Assembly: GCF_900589395.1 (NCBI RefSeq)
Contig: NZ_UUIS01000056.1
Coordinates: 57,429 to 121,428, forward strand
DNA: 64,000 bases
Direction of reading: 5' to 3'
DNA from: Pseudomonas viridiflava
GTDB lineage: Bacteria; Pseudomonadota; Gammaproteobacteria; Pseudomonadales; Pseudomonadaceae
Shown here: in pieces, positions 23,971-32,540 of the stretch
Layout of the letters: each line of letters starts with the position of its first letter
Numbering within the stretch: position 1 is the stretch's first letter
The notes under the pieces: generated by a model
What the model saw: only the letters and a program-made list of their open reading frames with translations
What the model was told of the DNA's origin: nothing
Database searches by the model: none
Position numbers and translations under genes: made by a program

Positions 23971-25299
23971 ATGCTCAACACCCAATCCAATCCTCTGGCC
24001 AGCGCTGCGCGTGCCGGTATCGGTGAAAAGGTCCGCGGCGCCCTCGCCGTCGGCAAGACTCGCTGGGGCATGCTTGCCCTGGTGTTCTTTGCCACCACCC
24101 TGAACTACATCGACCGCGCCGCCCTGGGCGTCATGCAGCCTATCCTTGCCAAGGAAATGAGCTGGACGACGATGGACTACGCCAACATCAACTTCTGGTT
24201 CCAGGTTGGCTACGCCATCGGCTTTCTGCTGCAAGGCCGCTTTATCGACAAGGTCGGCGTCAAGCGCGCCTTCTTCCTGGCGGTGCTGCTCTGGAGCCTG
24301 GCCACCGGCGCTCACGGCCTGGCCACCTCGGCGGTCGGCTTCATGGTCTGCCGGTTCATCCTGGGCCTGACCGAAGCGGCCAACTACCCGGCCTGCGTGA
24401 AGACCACGCGCCTGTGGTTCCCGGCCGGCGAACGCGCCGTGGCCACCGGCATCTTCAACGCCGGCACCAACGTCGGCGCCATGATCACTCCCGCGCTGCT
24501 GCCAATCATCCTCAGTGTCTGGGGCTGGCAGGCTGCCTTTATGGCCATGGGCTTCCTGGGCCTGTTCTGGGTCGTCACCTGGCGCCTGAAGTACTACAAC
24601 CCTGAAGAACACCCGACCGTCAGCCAGGCCGAACTGGACTACATCAACAAGGATGTAGAGCCGGAACCGGTCAAAGTGCCGTTCTCGCACATCCTGAAGA
24701 TGCGCGGCACCTGGGCCTTCGCCCTGGCCTACTCGATCACCGCACCGGTGTTCTGGTTCTACCTGTACTGGCTGCCGCCGTTCCTGAACCAGCAATACAA
24801 CCTGGGCATCAGCGTGACGCAGATGGGGATCCCGCTGATCCTGATCTGGCTCACCGCCGACTTCGGCAGCATCGGTGGCGGCGTGCTGTCGTCATGGCTG
24901 ATCGGCCGCGGCGTGAAAGCGACCAGGGCGCGCCTGGTGTCGATGCTGATCTTTGCCCTGACCATCTGCAGCGTGGTGTTTGCCGCCAACGCCAGCGGCC
25001 TGTGGGTCGCGGTACTGGCCATTTCCGTGGCCGTCGGCGCCCACCAGGCCTGGACGGCCAACATCTGGAGCCTGGTGATGGACTACACGCCCAAGCACCT
25101 GATGAGCACCGTGTTCGGCTTTGGCGGCATGTGCGCGGCAATCGGCGGGATGTTCATGACCCAGATCGTCGGTGCCGTACTCACCGCCACCAACAACAAC
25201 TACAGCATCCTGTTCACCATGATCCCGGCGATGTACTTCATTGCCCTGACCTGGATGTACTTCATGGCCCCGCGTGAAGTGCCGGACATGAATAAATAA
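23971..25299 (+). CDS. MFS anion:cation symporter (ACS family), probable quinate/shikimate permease
   Basis: A 442-residue inner-membrane transporter with 12 helices. ACS-family features: ALVFFATTLNYIDRAALGVMQP in helix 1, FIDKVGVKRAFF after helix 2, FMVCRFILGLTEAANYPACVKT in helix 4 and WFPAGERAVATGIFNAG after it. The long central loop ends with KVPFSHILKMRGTWAFALAY. It is divergent from quiC1, and homologous loci place such a transporter beside quiC1 (PA0241 in P. aeruginosa, recalled), so uptake of quinate, shikimate or dehydroshikimate is inferred. A strong terminator follows at once. The ribosome-binding site (GGATGATCGAACC) is weak and an alternative start cannot be excluded. Confidence 0.85.
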   Translation: MLNTQSNPLASAARAGIGEKVRGALAVGKTRWGMLALVFFATTLNYIDRAALGVMQPILAKEMSWTTMDYANINFWFQVGYAIGFLLQGRFIDKVGVKRAFFLAVLLWSLATGAHGLATSAVGFMVCRFILGLTEAANYPACVKTTRLWFPAGERAVATGIFNAGTNVGAMITPALLPIILSVWGWQAAFMAMGFLGLFWVVTWRLKYYNPEEHPTVSQAELDYINKDVEPEPVKVPFSHILKMRGTWAFALAYSITAPVFWFYLYWLPPFLNQQYNLGISVTQMGIPLILIWLTADFGSIGGGVLSSWLIGRGVKATRARLVSMLIFALTICSVVFAANASGLWVAVLAISVAVGAHQAWTANIWSLVMDYTPKHLMSTVFGFGGMCAAIGGMFMTQIVGAVLTATNNNYSILFTMIPAMYFIALTWMYFMAPREVPDMNK

Positions 25300-25320
25300 G
25301 CCTGTAAATGGCAAATGAAC

Positions 25321-25354
25321 AAGGCCCGGTGAAGCGAATCACCGGGCCTTTTTT
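25321..25354 (+). terminator. Rho-independent terminator after the MFS gene
   Basis: AAGGCCCGGTGA pairs perfectly with TCACCGGGCCTT around a 6-base loop and is followed by TTTTG. A classic strong terminator 22 bases past the stop codon. Confidence 0.92.
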
Positions 25355-25430
25355 GTGGTTTCTGCGTCACACCGCCTCTATGGGCGCGATCTAGAACAGG
25401 CGCAGCAGATGTGCCGACGCTACTGGCCTC

Positions 25431-25540
25431 ATCGCCGGCAAGCCGCCTCCCACGGGTTGGAGGCGACGCCGTGAAAGCCGGCCTGACTGCTCGTGACTGT
25501 CGCGTCACACCGCTTCTGCGGGAGGCGGCTTGCCGGCGAA
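25431..25540. repeat. Inverted pair of Pseudomonas REP sequences
   Basis: ATCGCCGGCAAGCCGCCTCCCAC at the left is the near-inverse of GGGAGGCGGCTTGCCGGCGA at the right, spaced by about 65 bases. It fills the gap between the convergent MFS and EamA genes. Confidence 0.78.
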
Positions 25541-25598
25541 AGCGATGTAACAGACGCCGCAACGCCCCCTCACAACCGATCCCCGCAACAACCAGGAA

Positions 25599-26483
25599 TC
25601 ACCTCTTGCGCCGCTGCTGCCAGGCCGCAGCCAGACCGCTCAGGCAGATAATCGCAATGCCGATCTGGGCATCCAGCGGTGGCATATGATCAAACACCAG
25701 CCAGCCCAGCAGCCCGGCAAACACGATCTGGCAATAGCTGAACGGTGCCAGCATGGCCGGTGCCGCGTAGCGGAACGCCTGGGTCAGCAGCAAATGCGCG
25801 CCCATGCCGCAGGCACCGAGGGCCAGCAAGAACGGCCAGTGCTTGAATTCCGGCGTTTCCCAGAAGAACGGCACGATCGCGCTCATGACCAGCGTGTTGA
25901 ACAACCCGGCAAAGAAGTTACTGGTGGTCGGGCTGTCGTACGGGCTGACCAGCCGGGTCAACAACTGATACAGAGCAAAACACAGCGCCGACGACAGCGG
26001 CAGCAGAATGGCCGGCGTGAACAACTGGCCGCCCGGGTGAATGATCACCATCACCCCGATAAAGCCCACGATCACCGCACACCATTGGCCACGGGTCACG
26101 TGCTCGTGCAACAGCGGCACCGACAGCGCCGTCACCAGCAAGGGGGCCAGGAAGTTGACCGCCGTCGCCTCAGCCTGCGGAATGAACAACAGGCTGCTGG
26201 TGAACAACAGACTGGTGCCCAGCAAAGCCAGCGCGCGCAGCACCTGAAACAGCGGGCGCTTGGTGCGCAACACCCGCAGGCCCGACGAAGGCATGAAGAT
26301 GAAGGCCATCAGCAGCGTATGCACCACATAGCGCGCCCAGACCACCAGGATGACCGGATAGAAGCCTGACAGGTACTTGGACAACGTGTCGTGACTGGCA
26401 AACAGAAACGTGGCCAGCAGGATGAAGCTGATCCCCTTGAGGGGATGATTGACGCCGGACACAGGCGTACTGGTCGTGCTCAT
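25599..26483 (-). CDS. EamA/DMT-superfamily transporter (10 TM)
   Basis: A 294-residue inner-membrane protein made of two EamA repeats of five helices each. Typical pieces: GISFILLATFLFASHDTLSKYLSGFYPV for helix 1, AEATAVNFLAPLLVTALSVPLL at the end of repeat one, and MLAPFSYCQIVFAGLLGWLVFDHMP in repeat two. Such proteins export or exchange amino acids and small metabolites. It sits inside the quinate/shikimate block but on the opposite strand, so it may export an intermediate or may be unrelated. A MITE-like element lies 12 bases upstream of its start and could separate it from or change its promoter. Confidence 0.85.
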   Translation of the reverse strand: MSTTSTPVSGVNHPLKGISFILLATFLFASHDTLSKYLSGFYPVILVVWARYVVHTLLMAFIFMPSSGLRVLRTKRPLFQVLRALALLGTSLLFTSSLLFIPQAEATAVNFLAPLLVTALSVPLLHEHVTRGQWCAVIVGFIGVMVIIHPGGQLFTPAILLPLSSALCFALYQLLTRLVSPYDSPTTSNFFAGLFNTLVMSAIVPFFWETPEFKHWPFLLALGACGMGAHLLLTQAFRYAAPAMLAPFSYCQIVFAGLLGWLVFDHMPPLDAQIGIAIICLSGLAAAWQQRRKR

Positions 26484-26494
26484 GGGTCTTCCTT

Positions 26495-26636
26495 AGGCTC
26501 TGTACGTAAAGTGGCTGCGCTCGGCCATGCTGCGTTAAAAATCGACTCGCAATGCTCATTGACACGTGTCAACTGCGCTTGCTCGCCGCTTTTTGCCTTG
26601 CCTGACCTTCGCTCACCGACTTTTCGTACAGAGCCT
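26495..26636. repeat. MITE-like element B (142 bp, imperfect terminal inverted repeats)
   Basis: Ends AGGCTCTGTACGTAAAGT and, inverted, AGGCTCTGTACGAAAAGT match at 17 of 18 positions. Inside are GCTGCGTTAAAAA and AATGCTCATTGACA, shared with element A (15415-15621), and GCTTTTTGCCTTGCC. No coding capacity. Confidence 0.68.
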
Positions 26637-26911
26637 GGCTCTTTATGAACAGCAGGGATGAATCGGCAGGCAAGGCATTGGACAGGCAGGGACTGTTATA
26701 GCTGACAGTCGGTTTGCCGCCCTGTTCTACAAGCGTCTCAGGCCGTTGTTCCCGCGTCTGCGCTGAAATGTTCTAACCGGTTAATTAACGTGCGATAATC
26801 GCACCTTACCGTTTTCCGTCAATTGCAGGCCGCGTCCATGCGCAGCACTATTTCAACCAGCAACACGGCATCCGTTTCACTCGACCTATAACTACAAAAA
26901 AAGGCATCGCC
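26637..26911 (+). promoter_or_regulatory. Promoter region of the OprD-family porin gene
   Basis: This stretch contains no gene. An AT-rich part with TTCTAACCGGTTAATTAACG (26771-26790) holds two overlapping 10-base palindromes, TAACCGGTTA and GTTAATTAAC. CTAACCGGTT also matches, inverted, the AACTGGTTAG found in the quiC1 control region, so it is a candidate operator of the TetR regulator. The start codon is preceded by AAAAAAAGGCATCGCC. Confidence 0.5.
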
Positions 26912-28171
26912 ATGCACTTTTCCCCTTTCCGTACGACCACGGGCAGTTTTTGCGTTCTGTTCACCGCCACCGCCCTGATCCCGACACTCGGCCACGCCGC
27001 AGGGTTTGTCGAAGACGCCAAGGTGGGTTTGAACCTACGCAACTTCTTTATCAACCGCAACTTCGTCGACCCGGCCAATGCGCAGAGTGGCGCACAGGAG
27101 TGGACCCAGAACTTCATCTTCGACGCCCGCTCGGGCTTCACGCAAGGCACGGTCGGTTTTGGCGCTGATGTCCTGGGCATGTACTCGCTCAAGCTGGACG
27201 GTGGCAAGGGCTCGGGCGGCACACAATTGTTACCCATTCATGGCGACGGGCGTCCTGCCGATGACTTCGGACGCCTGGCCGTGGCCGGCAAGGCACGCTT
27301 TTCGAAAACCGAGCTGAAAGTCGGTGAATGGATGCCGGTGCTGCCGATCCTGCGTTCCGACGACGGTCGCTCGCTGCCGCAGACTTTCCAGGGCGCACAG
27401 ATCACCTCGAAGGAAATCGATGGCGTGACCCTGTATGGCGGTCAGTTCCGCGCCAACAGTCCACGCAACGACGCGAGCATGGAAGACATGTTCATGAACG
27501 GCCGGGCCGGCATTACCTCCGACCGCTTCAACTTCGCCGCCGGCGAATACAGCTTCAACGAAAAGCGCACCTCGGTCGGCGTCTGGTATGCGCAGCTCGA
27601 AGACATCTACCACCAGCAGTACTACAACGTGCAGCACAGCCAGCCCGTGGGCAATTGGGTGCTGGGCGCCAACCTGGGCTACTTCGTCGGCAAGGATGAC
27701 GGCCAGTCACTGGCTGGCAACCTGGACAACAAAACCGCCTCAGCCATGCTCTCGGCCCGCTATGGCGGCAGCACGTTTTATGTGGGCCTGCAGAAAGTCA
27801 GCGGCGACAGCCTGTGGATGCGCGTCAACGGCACCAGCGGCGGCACCCTGGCCAACGACAGCTACAACGCCAGCTTCGACAATGCCAAGGAGCGCTCCTG
27901 GCAGTTGCGCCATGACTATGATTTCAGTGCCCTGGGCGTGCCAGGCCTGACCCTGATGAACCGCTATATCAGCGGTGACAACGTCCACACCGGCGCCATC
28001 ACCGACGGCGAAGAATGGGCACGCGAGTCGGAGCTGGCCTATGTCTTCCAGCAAGGCACGTTCAAGAGCCTGAGCCTGAAATGGCGCAACTCGACCATGC
28101 GCCGCGACTACAGCACCAACCAGTTCGACGAAAACCGGGTGATCGTCAGCTACCCGATCTCGATCCTGTAA
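26912..28171 (+). CDS. OprD-family outer-membrane porin
   Basis: A 419-residue porin with a signal peptide to about residue 29 (ending GHAA). The mature start GFVEDAKVGLNLRNFFINRNFVD and EWTQNFIFDARSGFTQGTVGFGADVLGMYSLKLDG are hallmarks of the OprD family, as are SLPQTFQGAQITSKEIDGVTL and the C-terminal strand ENRVIVSYPIS. It forms an 18-strand channel for carboxylate substrates. Its place near quiC1 and the MFS gene suggests quinate or shikimate entry, as for the porin next to the corresponding P. aeruginosa genes. Confidence 0.88.
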   Translation: MHFSPFRTTTGSFCVLFTATALIPTLGHAAGFVEDAKVGLNLRNFFINRNFVDPANAQSGAQEWTQNFIFDARSGFTQGTVGFGADVLGMYSLKLDGGKGSGGTQLLPIHGDGRPADDFGRLAVAGKARFSKTELKVGEWMPVLPILRSDDGRSLPQTFQGAQITSKEIDGVTLYGGQFRANSPRNDASMEDMFMNGRAGITSDRFNFAAGEYSFNEKRTSVGVWYAQLEDIYHQQYYNVQHSQPVGNWVLGANLGYFVGKDDGQSLAGNLDNKTASAMLSARYGGSTFYVGLQKVSGDSLWMRVNGTSGGTLANDSYNASFDNAKERSWQLRHDYDFSALGVPGLTLMNRYISGDNVHTGAITDGEEWARESELAYVFQQGTFKSLSLKWRNSTMRRDYSTNQFDENRVIVSYPISIL

Positions 28172-28193
28172 CCTGCCCTTGCTGCGCAGGAAC

Positions 28194-28231
28194 GGCTTCA
28201 GTGGCGAGCATCTGCCGATCGCCGCTGAAGC
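28194..28231. terminator. Hairpin between convergent porin and AraC genes
   Basis: GGCTTCAGTGGCGA pairs with TCGCCGCTGAAGC (one mismatch) around an 11-base loop. It probably ends transcripts from one or both sides, though it has no T-run. Confidence 0.5.
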
Positions 28232-28236
28232 GACAC

Positions 28237-29196
28237 CTACGCAGACCGCCGCTTCAGCGTATCGGAAGGCAGCTCGCCAAAGCTGTTGCGATAGCTTTCG
28301 GAAAAGCGCCCCAGGTGCAGAAAGCCATAGTCCATGGCCAGCTCAGTAATGTTGCGCACCCGGCAGTCCGGATCCTTGAGGCAGGCATGGATGCGCTGCA
28401 GCTTGCGCTGGCGCACATAGAGTTTCGGCGTCACCCCGGCATGGCGCTCGAACAGGCCATACAGGCTGCGCAGGCTGACCCCGGCTTGGCCGGCCAGGGC
28501 CTCGATGTCGATGTCCTGCTTGAGGTTGCGTTCGATGTAGTCACTGATGCGCTCAAACACGGCCGATGAGCCGACCAGGCATTCGCGGCTGACGTTGGTC
28601 TTCATCAGGGTCAGCATCTTGCTGGCGACAATCTGCGCGTAATGCTCCTGCACCCGCAGCAGTTGCTCTTCGGCCTCGGCCTCCTGGCACACCATCGACA
28701 GCAAATTGACGAAGCCATCCAGGCACGGCAACTGATAGCGGTTTTCAGTGAAGCGTACGCCATCACGCGGGTGCTGCCAGCGCTGCTCGGCACACACCGA
28801 CTCGATCAGGCTCACAGGCATTTTCAGGATGAATTTTTCGCAGTCGTCCGAATAGGTCAGGTCCACCGGGTCATCGGGGTTGATCAGCAGCAACTCGCCC
28901 GGGGCAAAGTAGTGCTCCTGGCCATGCCCGCGCCACAGGCAATGGCCGCGCAACAGGATCTGCATGTGAAAAATGGTTTCCAGCGCCGGCGAGGTCACCC
29001 GCACGCCGCCACCATAGCTGATGCGACACAGGTCCAGATTGGCGAACTGGCGATGGTTCAGGCTGGCTTCGGGACGGCCAACGGCCGGCATGCGGATGTT
29101 GTGCATGCCAACGTGCTGATTGACGTAACTCGACACCGCGTGGGGGTCGGCACGGTCGAACACCCGACTGCGCTCACTGAGCAGGCGACTATCCAT
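28237..29196 (-). CDS. AraC-family transcriptional regulator
   Basis: A 319-residue activator. The N-terminal two thirds fits the AraC_binding_2 cupin-like domain (VTSPALETIFHMQILLRGHCLWRGHGQEHYFAPGELLLINPDDPVDLTY). The C-terminal HTH_18 domain spans about the last 100 residues: RISDYIERNLKQDIDIEALAGQAGVSLRSLYGLFERHAGVTPKLYVRQRKL and ITELAMDYGFLHLGRFSESYRNSFGELP. This layout is typical of regulators of aromatic or alkane degradation operons. The ATG start is used; a GTG four codons earlier is an alternative. Its target is not obvious: the convergent porin or the genes after 29.5 kb are possible. Confidence 0.85.
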   Translation of the reverse strand: MDSRLLSERSRVFDRADPHAVSSYVNQHVGMHNIRMPAVGRPEASLNHRQFANLDLCRISYGGGVRVTSPALETIFHMQILLRGHCLWRGHGQEHYFAPGELLLINPDDPVDLTYSDDCEKFILKMPVSLIESVCAEQRWQHPRDGVRFTENRYQLPCLDGFVNLLSMVCQEAEAEEQLLRVQEHYAQIVASKMLTLMKTNVSRECLVGSSAVFERISDYIERNLKQDIDIEALAGQAGVSLRSLYGLFERHAGVTPKLYVRQRKLQRIHACLKDPDCRVRNITELAMDYGFLHLGRFSESYRNSFGELPSDTLKRRSA

Positions 29197-29516
29197 AAGG
29201 CAAGGCACTCTTTAATTATTCTTGTCGGGCTGCGCTTGGCATCACGGCACCTTCGGGCATCGTGGCCAGGCAGAGGCTAATCAGGTCACGGCGCTCTCTC
29301 GGCCCGCTGGCTGCAGCACGCCGCGGTCAGGCTTGCTGCATGGTGGCCAGAGTACGGTCGGCTGGCGACCACCGTCAATCGAGTGCCCACGCTATCCGGG
29401 CGGTTATCGAACAGCACCAGCGGGCCCTATCAAGCCCGGGCGTCTGGAACGGGCCTTACAGCCATACAATTGCTCATCTCTATTCACATCTGGATACGAA
29501 TGGCTATGCTGGGCAC
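29197..29516. other. 320-bp intergenic region with no recognised gene
   Basis: Divergent gap between the AraC gene and the following small gene. I see no convincing open frame, repeat or terminator. The right end (TTGCTCATCTCTATTCACATC) is AT-richer and may hold the promoter of the gene that follows. Confidence 0.4.
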
Positions 29517-29912
29517 ATGAACACTGTCCCGATCCGCCCTTCTTGCCCACCCGGTGCCTGCGATTGCGGGCGCGAGCAGCTGCAAGTGCCGGGCGCGGAC
29601 CCGCGTGTCCTGCTGCTGACCCGCGAGCAGGAAAACAGACTGATCGAACGCCTGGAAAACATCGAAACGCTGGTGCAGTTGCAGCATTTGCAGCAGCGCC
29701 TGTTCGAGCAACTGGGGGTGCGGGTACACGTTGCGCCAGGATTCAACGAGGTCAAGACCATGCGCGGCATCCATATTCAGCTGGACCCGGTGCCGGGCCT
29801 GTGCCGCAAGACCCGCGCATCAATCCCGGCGGCCATTCGCCGTGGCCTTGAAAAGCGTCCGCAGATCGCCTGGGACCTGCTCAACACCTTCGACCTGCTG
29901 CGCGATGCCTGA
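29517..29912 (+). CDS. Hypothetical protein with a Cys-rich N-terminus (131 aa)
   Basis: I do not recognise this protein. The N-terminus carries the cluster SCPPGACDCGRE (Cys at about residues 10, 15, 17), which could bind a metal or an iron-sulfur cluster together with a later Cys in GLCRKTRAS. The middle is helical (LLTREQENRLIERLENIETLVQLQHLQQRLFEQLG) and likely coiled coil. The C-terminal part (GIHIQLDPVPGLCRKTRASIPAAIRRGLEKRPQIAWDLL) looks like a compact conserved domain. The start was set at the ATG before NTVPIRPS; an in-frame upstream extension of 85 codons is poorly supported. No signal or membrane segment. Confidence 0.65.
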   Translation: MNTVPIRPSCPPGACDCGREQLQVPGADPRVLLLTREQENRLIERLENIETLVQLQHLQQRLFEQLGVRVHVAPGFNEVKTMRGIHIQLDPVPGLCRKTRASIPAAIRRGLEKRPQIAWDLLNTFDLLRDA

Positions 29913-29951
29913 CTGACGCCGGGCCTTGCGCCCGGCGTACAGATCAACGAC

Positions 29952-30275
29952 TCAGCGGTTTGACAGCAGACGCTTGATGATCAGGCCGACACCAACGGCA
30001 ATCGCCGCCGACTTGACCGGGTTGGCCTTGACGAAGACCGTCACCTGCTCGACCTTCGACGGGCCGGCCAGCGGACATGGCGCCTTGGGCTTGAGCAGGC
30101 CTTCGGCGCGGTCCAGCAGTTGCCCCAGCAGATGACGCGATTGCGGCCCGCGATCGGCACCGATCGAACGGCCGCGCTTGAGCAGCGCATCGGCCTCGTC
30201 CAGAAAGGTGCTCAACTCCGAGCGGGTCTTGACCTTGAGGTCGGTGGCCAGTTTGTCAGTGATATCGCGTGCCAT
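29952..30275 (-). CDS. ElaB/YqjD/DUF883-family membrane-anchored protein
   Basis: A 107-residue protein with an amphipathic helical N-terminal region (KTRSELSTFLDEADALLKRGRSIGADRG) and a C-terminal membrane helix (PVKSAAIAVGVGLIIKRLLSNR), the layout of DUF883 proteins that in E. coli bind ribosomes and the inner membrane in stationary phase. The start follows CAGGTACAGCTC. The central CPLAG segment is not typical. Assignment is by architecture, with moderate certainty. Confidence 0.65.
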   Translation of the reverse strand: MARDITDKLATDLKVKTRSELSTFLDEADALLKRGRSIGADRGPQSRHLLGQLLDRAEGLLKPKAPCPLAGPSKVEQVTVFVKANPVKSAAIAVGVGLIIKRLLSNR

Positions 30276-30372
30276 GAGCTGTACCTGATGAGTGGAGATA
30301 CAGCGTTGACTGTCGGGTGCAGGGCTTCGTTCCGTTGATCCACAGGCGAACACGTGCACACGAGCCTGCCGC

Positions 30373-30996
30373 TCACGCCAACGGCGAAAACCCCGCCGGC
30401 AGATACACCACCGAGTTCATCTCCTTGAGCTGCGGCCCGGAGTTCTCCGGCGGCCAGACGCCGTCCTGTACCGCCCGGGTGCGTACATCCAGGCGTCGCT
30501 CCAGACTGGGATAGGGCCAGATGTGCAGGTAGCGCGGCACCCGGCCACTGGTGGCATAGAACGCGGCATACACCGCCGAGTAGCCATCAGCGGTGCGCGG
30601 GCCGACCGCCTTGCGCCAGCCTTCCAGGGTCGGCGCCAGGCCCGAGGTCACCAGGTCGTATTCGCGCAGCTCGTAAAACGGCCCGTGCTTGCCCGGCGCC
30701 AGCGGCTCCAGAAAGGGAAACAGCCGGTAGTCGTCGATCTGCTGGTCGAGCACGAATTCGCCAATGCCGAAGGCATCGGGGGCCAGCAGCACCCGCTCGC
30801 GCTCGGCCTGGCGAGCGTCGTTGCTGGTAAAGCTGCGCAGCACGGCGACGGTGTTTTGCGGACCGATTTCCGAAAGCCAGCAGCCGACCAGGCTCACGCC
30901 CTCGCCCGCTTCGGCCAAGGCCGCTTGCAGGCGCGGCAGGGCCTGGGCCGGGGTACGCACGCGCAGGGTGAAACGGATCAGTTCATACAGGTGCAT
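30373..30996 (-). CDS. NIPSNAP-family protein
   Basis: A 207-residue soluble protein with two ferredoxin-like NIPSNAP repeats: MHLYELIRFTLRVRTPAQALPRLQAALAE at the start and GPFYELREYDLVTSGLAPTLEGWRKAV in the second half, followed by VPRYLHIWPYPSLERRLDVR. The family is structurally like dimeric alpha/beta barrel monooxygenases, but its role is poorly defined; bacterial members often lie in catabolic operons. It begins 2 bases after the stop of the MHS transporter gene, so they form one operon, possibly for uptake and handling of one substrate. Confidence 0.82.
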   Translation of the reverse strand: MHLYELIRFTLRVRTPAQALPRLQAALAEAGEGVSLVGCWLSEIGPQNTVAVLRSFTSNDARQAERERVLLAPDAFGIGEFVLDQQIDDYRLFPFLEPLAPGKHGPFYELREYDLVTSGLAPTLEGWRKAVGPRTADGYSAVYAAFYATSGRVPRYLHIWPYPSLERRLDVRTRAVQDGVWPPENSGPQLKEMNSVVYLPAGFSPLA

Positions 30997-30998
30997 GG

Positions 30999-32297
30999 TC
31001 ACTCCAGCGCAGGGGCAGGTTTTGAGGGGGACGCGTGGGCATGGCGCGACATGGTCAACAGGGTCAGGCTGGTCACCGTGCCGAACAGCAGCAGCATCAC
31101 CGACACTGGCCACACCGCATGCACCGTGGCAAACAGCGCGGTGGCGATCAGCGGGGCAAAGCCGCCGGCAAAGATCGAGGCGATTTCATGCCCCAGGGCC
31201 AACCCGGTGTAGCGCACATGGGTCGGGAACAATTCGGCCATCAAGGCCGGCTGGGTGCCGATCATCGCGCCGTGGCTGACCGGCAGGCCGAGCACCAGCG
31301 CCAGGTACACCAGCAGCGGGTCATGGGTGTCGAACAGCCAGAAGAACGGAAAGGCCAGCGCCACCAGGCTCAGCGAGCCGAAGGCGTACACCGCCCGGCG
31401 CCCGACAATGTCCGACAGCCAGCCCCAGAACAGGATGCTGAACGCCTCCAGCACCATGGCCAGCATCACGCCCATCAGCACGATCTGCGTCGACAGCCCG
31501 CTGAACGTGGCATAGGCCATGGAAAACGACAGGAAGATGTAAGCCCCGCCGTTTTCCGCCAGGCGCAGGCCCATGGCTTGCAACACCGCCTTGGGGTGCT
31601 CACGCAACACCTGCATGACGGGCAGGTGTTGCGTGGCCGATGTTTTTTGTTCGTTGAAGGCACGGCTTTCCGGCAGCCGATGGCGAATGTACAGGCCGAC
31701 GCCGAAGATCAGCACGCTGGCCAGGAACGGAATGCGCCAGCCCCAGCTCATGAAGCTGTCCTGGGGCAGCAGCTGCACCAGGTAAAAGGCCCCGGCCGAC
31801 AGCACGAAACCGCCGCTGACCCCAAGCTGGCTGAACGAGGCATAAAAGCCGGCCTTGCCCGGCGGCGCATTCTCGCTGAGCATCAGCACCCCGCCGCCCC
31901 ACTCGCCGCCGGCGGCCACGCCCTGCACCAGGCGCAGCAGCACCAGCGCCAGCGGCGCCAGGTAGCCGGCCTGCTCATAAGTAGGCAGTAACCCCATGAG
32001 GAAGGTCGCCAGGCCCATCATCGCCAGGGTGATGACCAGCGCCAGCTTGCGCCCGTGCCGGTCGCCTACATGGCCGAAGATGATGCCGCCGACCGGGCGG
32101 GCGACAAAGCCCACGGCAAAGCCGGCAAAGGCCCCCAGCGTGCCGAGCACAGGGTCCGTGCCGGCCGGAAAAAACAACGGCCCGAACACCAGCGCGGCCG
32201 CGGTGCCGTAGAGAAAGAAGTCATACCATTCCAGCGCATTGCCGATCACCGAAGCGACCACGATGCGCCGCATGGGTGGGGTGCTGTGTGTTGTCAT
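30999..32297 (-). CDS. MFS metabolite:H+ symporter (MHS family)
   Basis: A 432-residue transporter with 12 helices. MHS signatures: RRIVVASVIGNALEWYDFFLYGTAAALVFGPLFFP at the N-terminus, FVARPVGGIIFGHVGDRHGRK (motif A), RLVQGVAAGGEWGGGVLML in helix 4 and DIVGRRAVYAFGS later. Members import organic acids such as citrate, ketoglutarate, shikimate or aromatic acids. It lies with a NIPSNAP gene between the quinate block and the iac cluster, on the same strand as iac; a BIME separates it from the porin gene upstream. The substrate is unknown; auxin or another aromatic acid is possible. Confidence 0.87.
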   Translation of the reverse strand: MTTHSTPPMRRIVVASVIGNALEWYDFFLYGTAAALVFGPLFFPAGTDPVLGTLGAFAGFAVGFVARPVGGIIFGHVGDRHGRKLALVITLAMMGLATFLMGLLPTYEQAGYLAPLALVLLRLVQGVAAGGEWGGGVLMLSENAPPGKAGFYASFSQLGVSGGFVLSAGAFYLVQLLPQDSFMSWGWRIPFLASVLIFGVGLYIRHRLPESRAFNEQKTSATQHLPVMQVLREHPKAVLQAMGLRLAENGGAYIFLSFSMAYATFSGLSTQIVLMGVMLAMVLEAFSILFWGWLSDIVGRRAVYAFGSLSLVALAFPFFWLFDTHDPLLVYLALVLGLPVSHGAMIGTQPALMAELFPTHVRYTGLALGHEIASIFAGGFAPLIATALFATVHAVWPVSVMLLLFGTVTSLTLLTMSRHAHASPSKPAPALE

Positions 32298-32325
32298 TCA
32301 ACAGTGCTCCATTCAAGCGCGGGGA

Positions 32326-32523
32326 TGTAGGAGCGCGCTCTGCCCGCGACCGGCTGCGTTAGCAGTCGTAAAATTGTGGCGTTTCGCAGATTTTTAACGT
32401 GTTCACCGCTGCAAATCTGTGGTGTTTCGCAGATTTTTGACGTGTTCACAGCTGCAAATCTGTGGCGTTTCGCAGATTTCACGACTGCTAACGCAGCCGG
32501 TCGCGGGCAAGCGCGCTCCTACA
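32326..32523. repeat. BIME with internal 43-bp tandem repeat (198 bp)
   Basis: Outer arms (TGTAGGAGCGCGCTCTGCCC and its near-inverse GGGCAAGCGCGCTCCTACA) match those at 20414-20541. The interior holds two full tandem copies of a 43-base unit at 32375-32417 and 32418-32460, each starting TGTGGYGTTTCGCAG and ending GCTGCAAATC, plus a partial third copy (TGTGGCGTTTCGCAGATTT) from 32461. The copies differ at three positions. Confidence 0.85.
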
Positions 32524-32540
32524 GGCCATCCGTGGGGGAT

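Noticed and set aside
32375..32479. Tandem repeat considered as a CRISPR array
   Set aside because: The copies abut directly with no unique spacers, the unit is 43 bases, and there are no cas genes.
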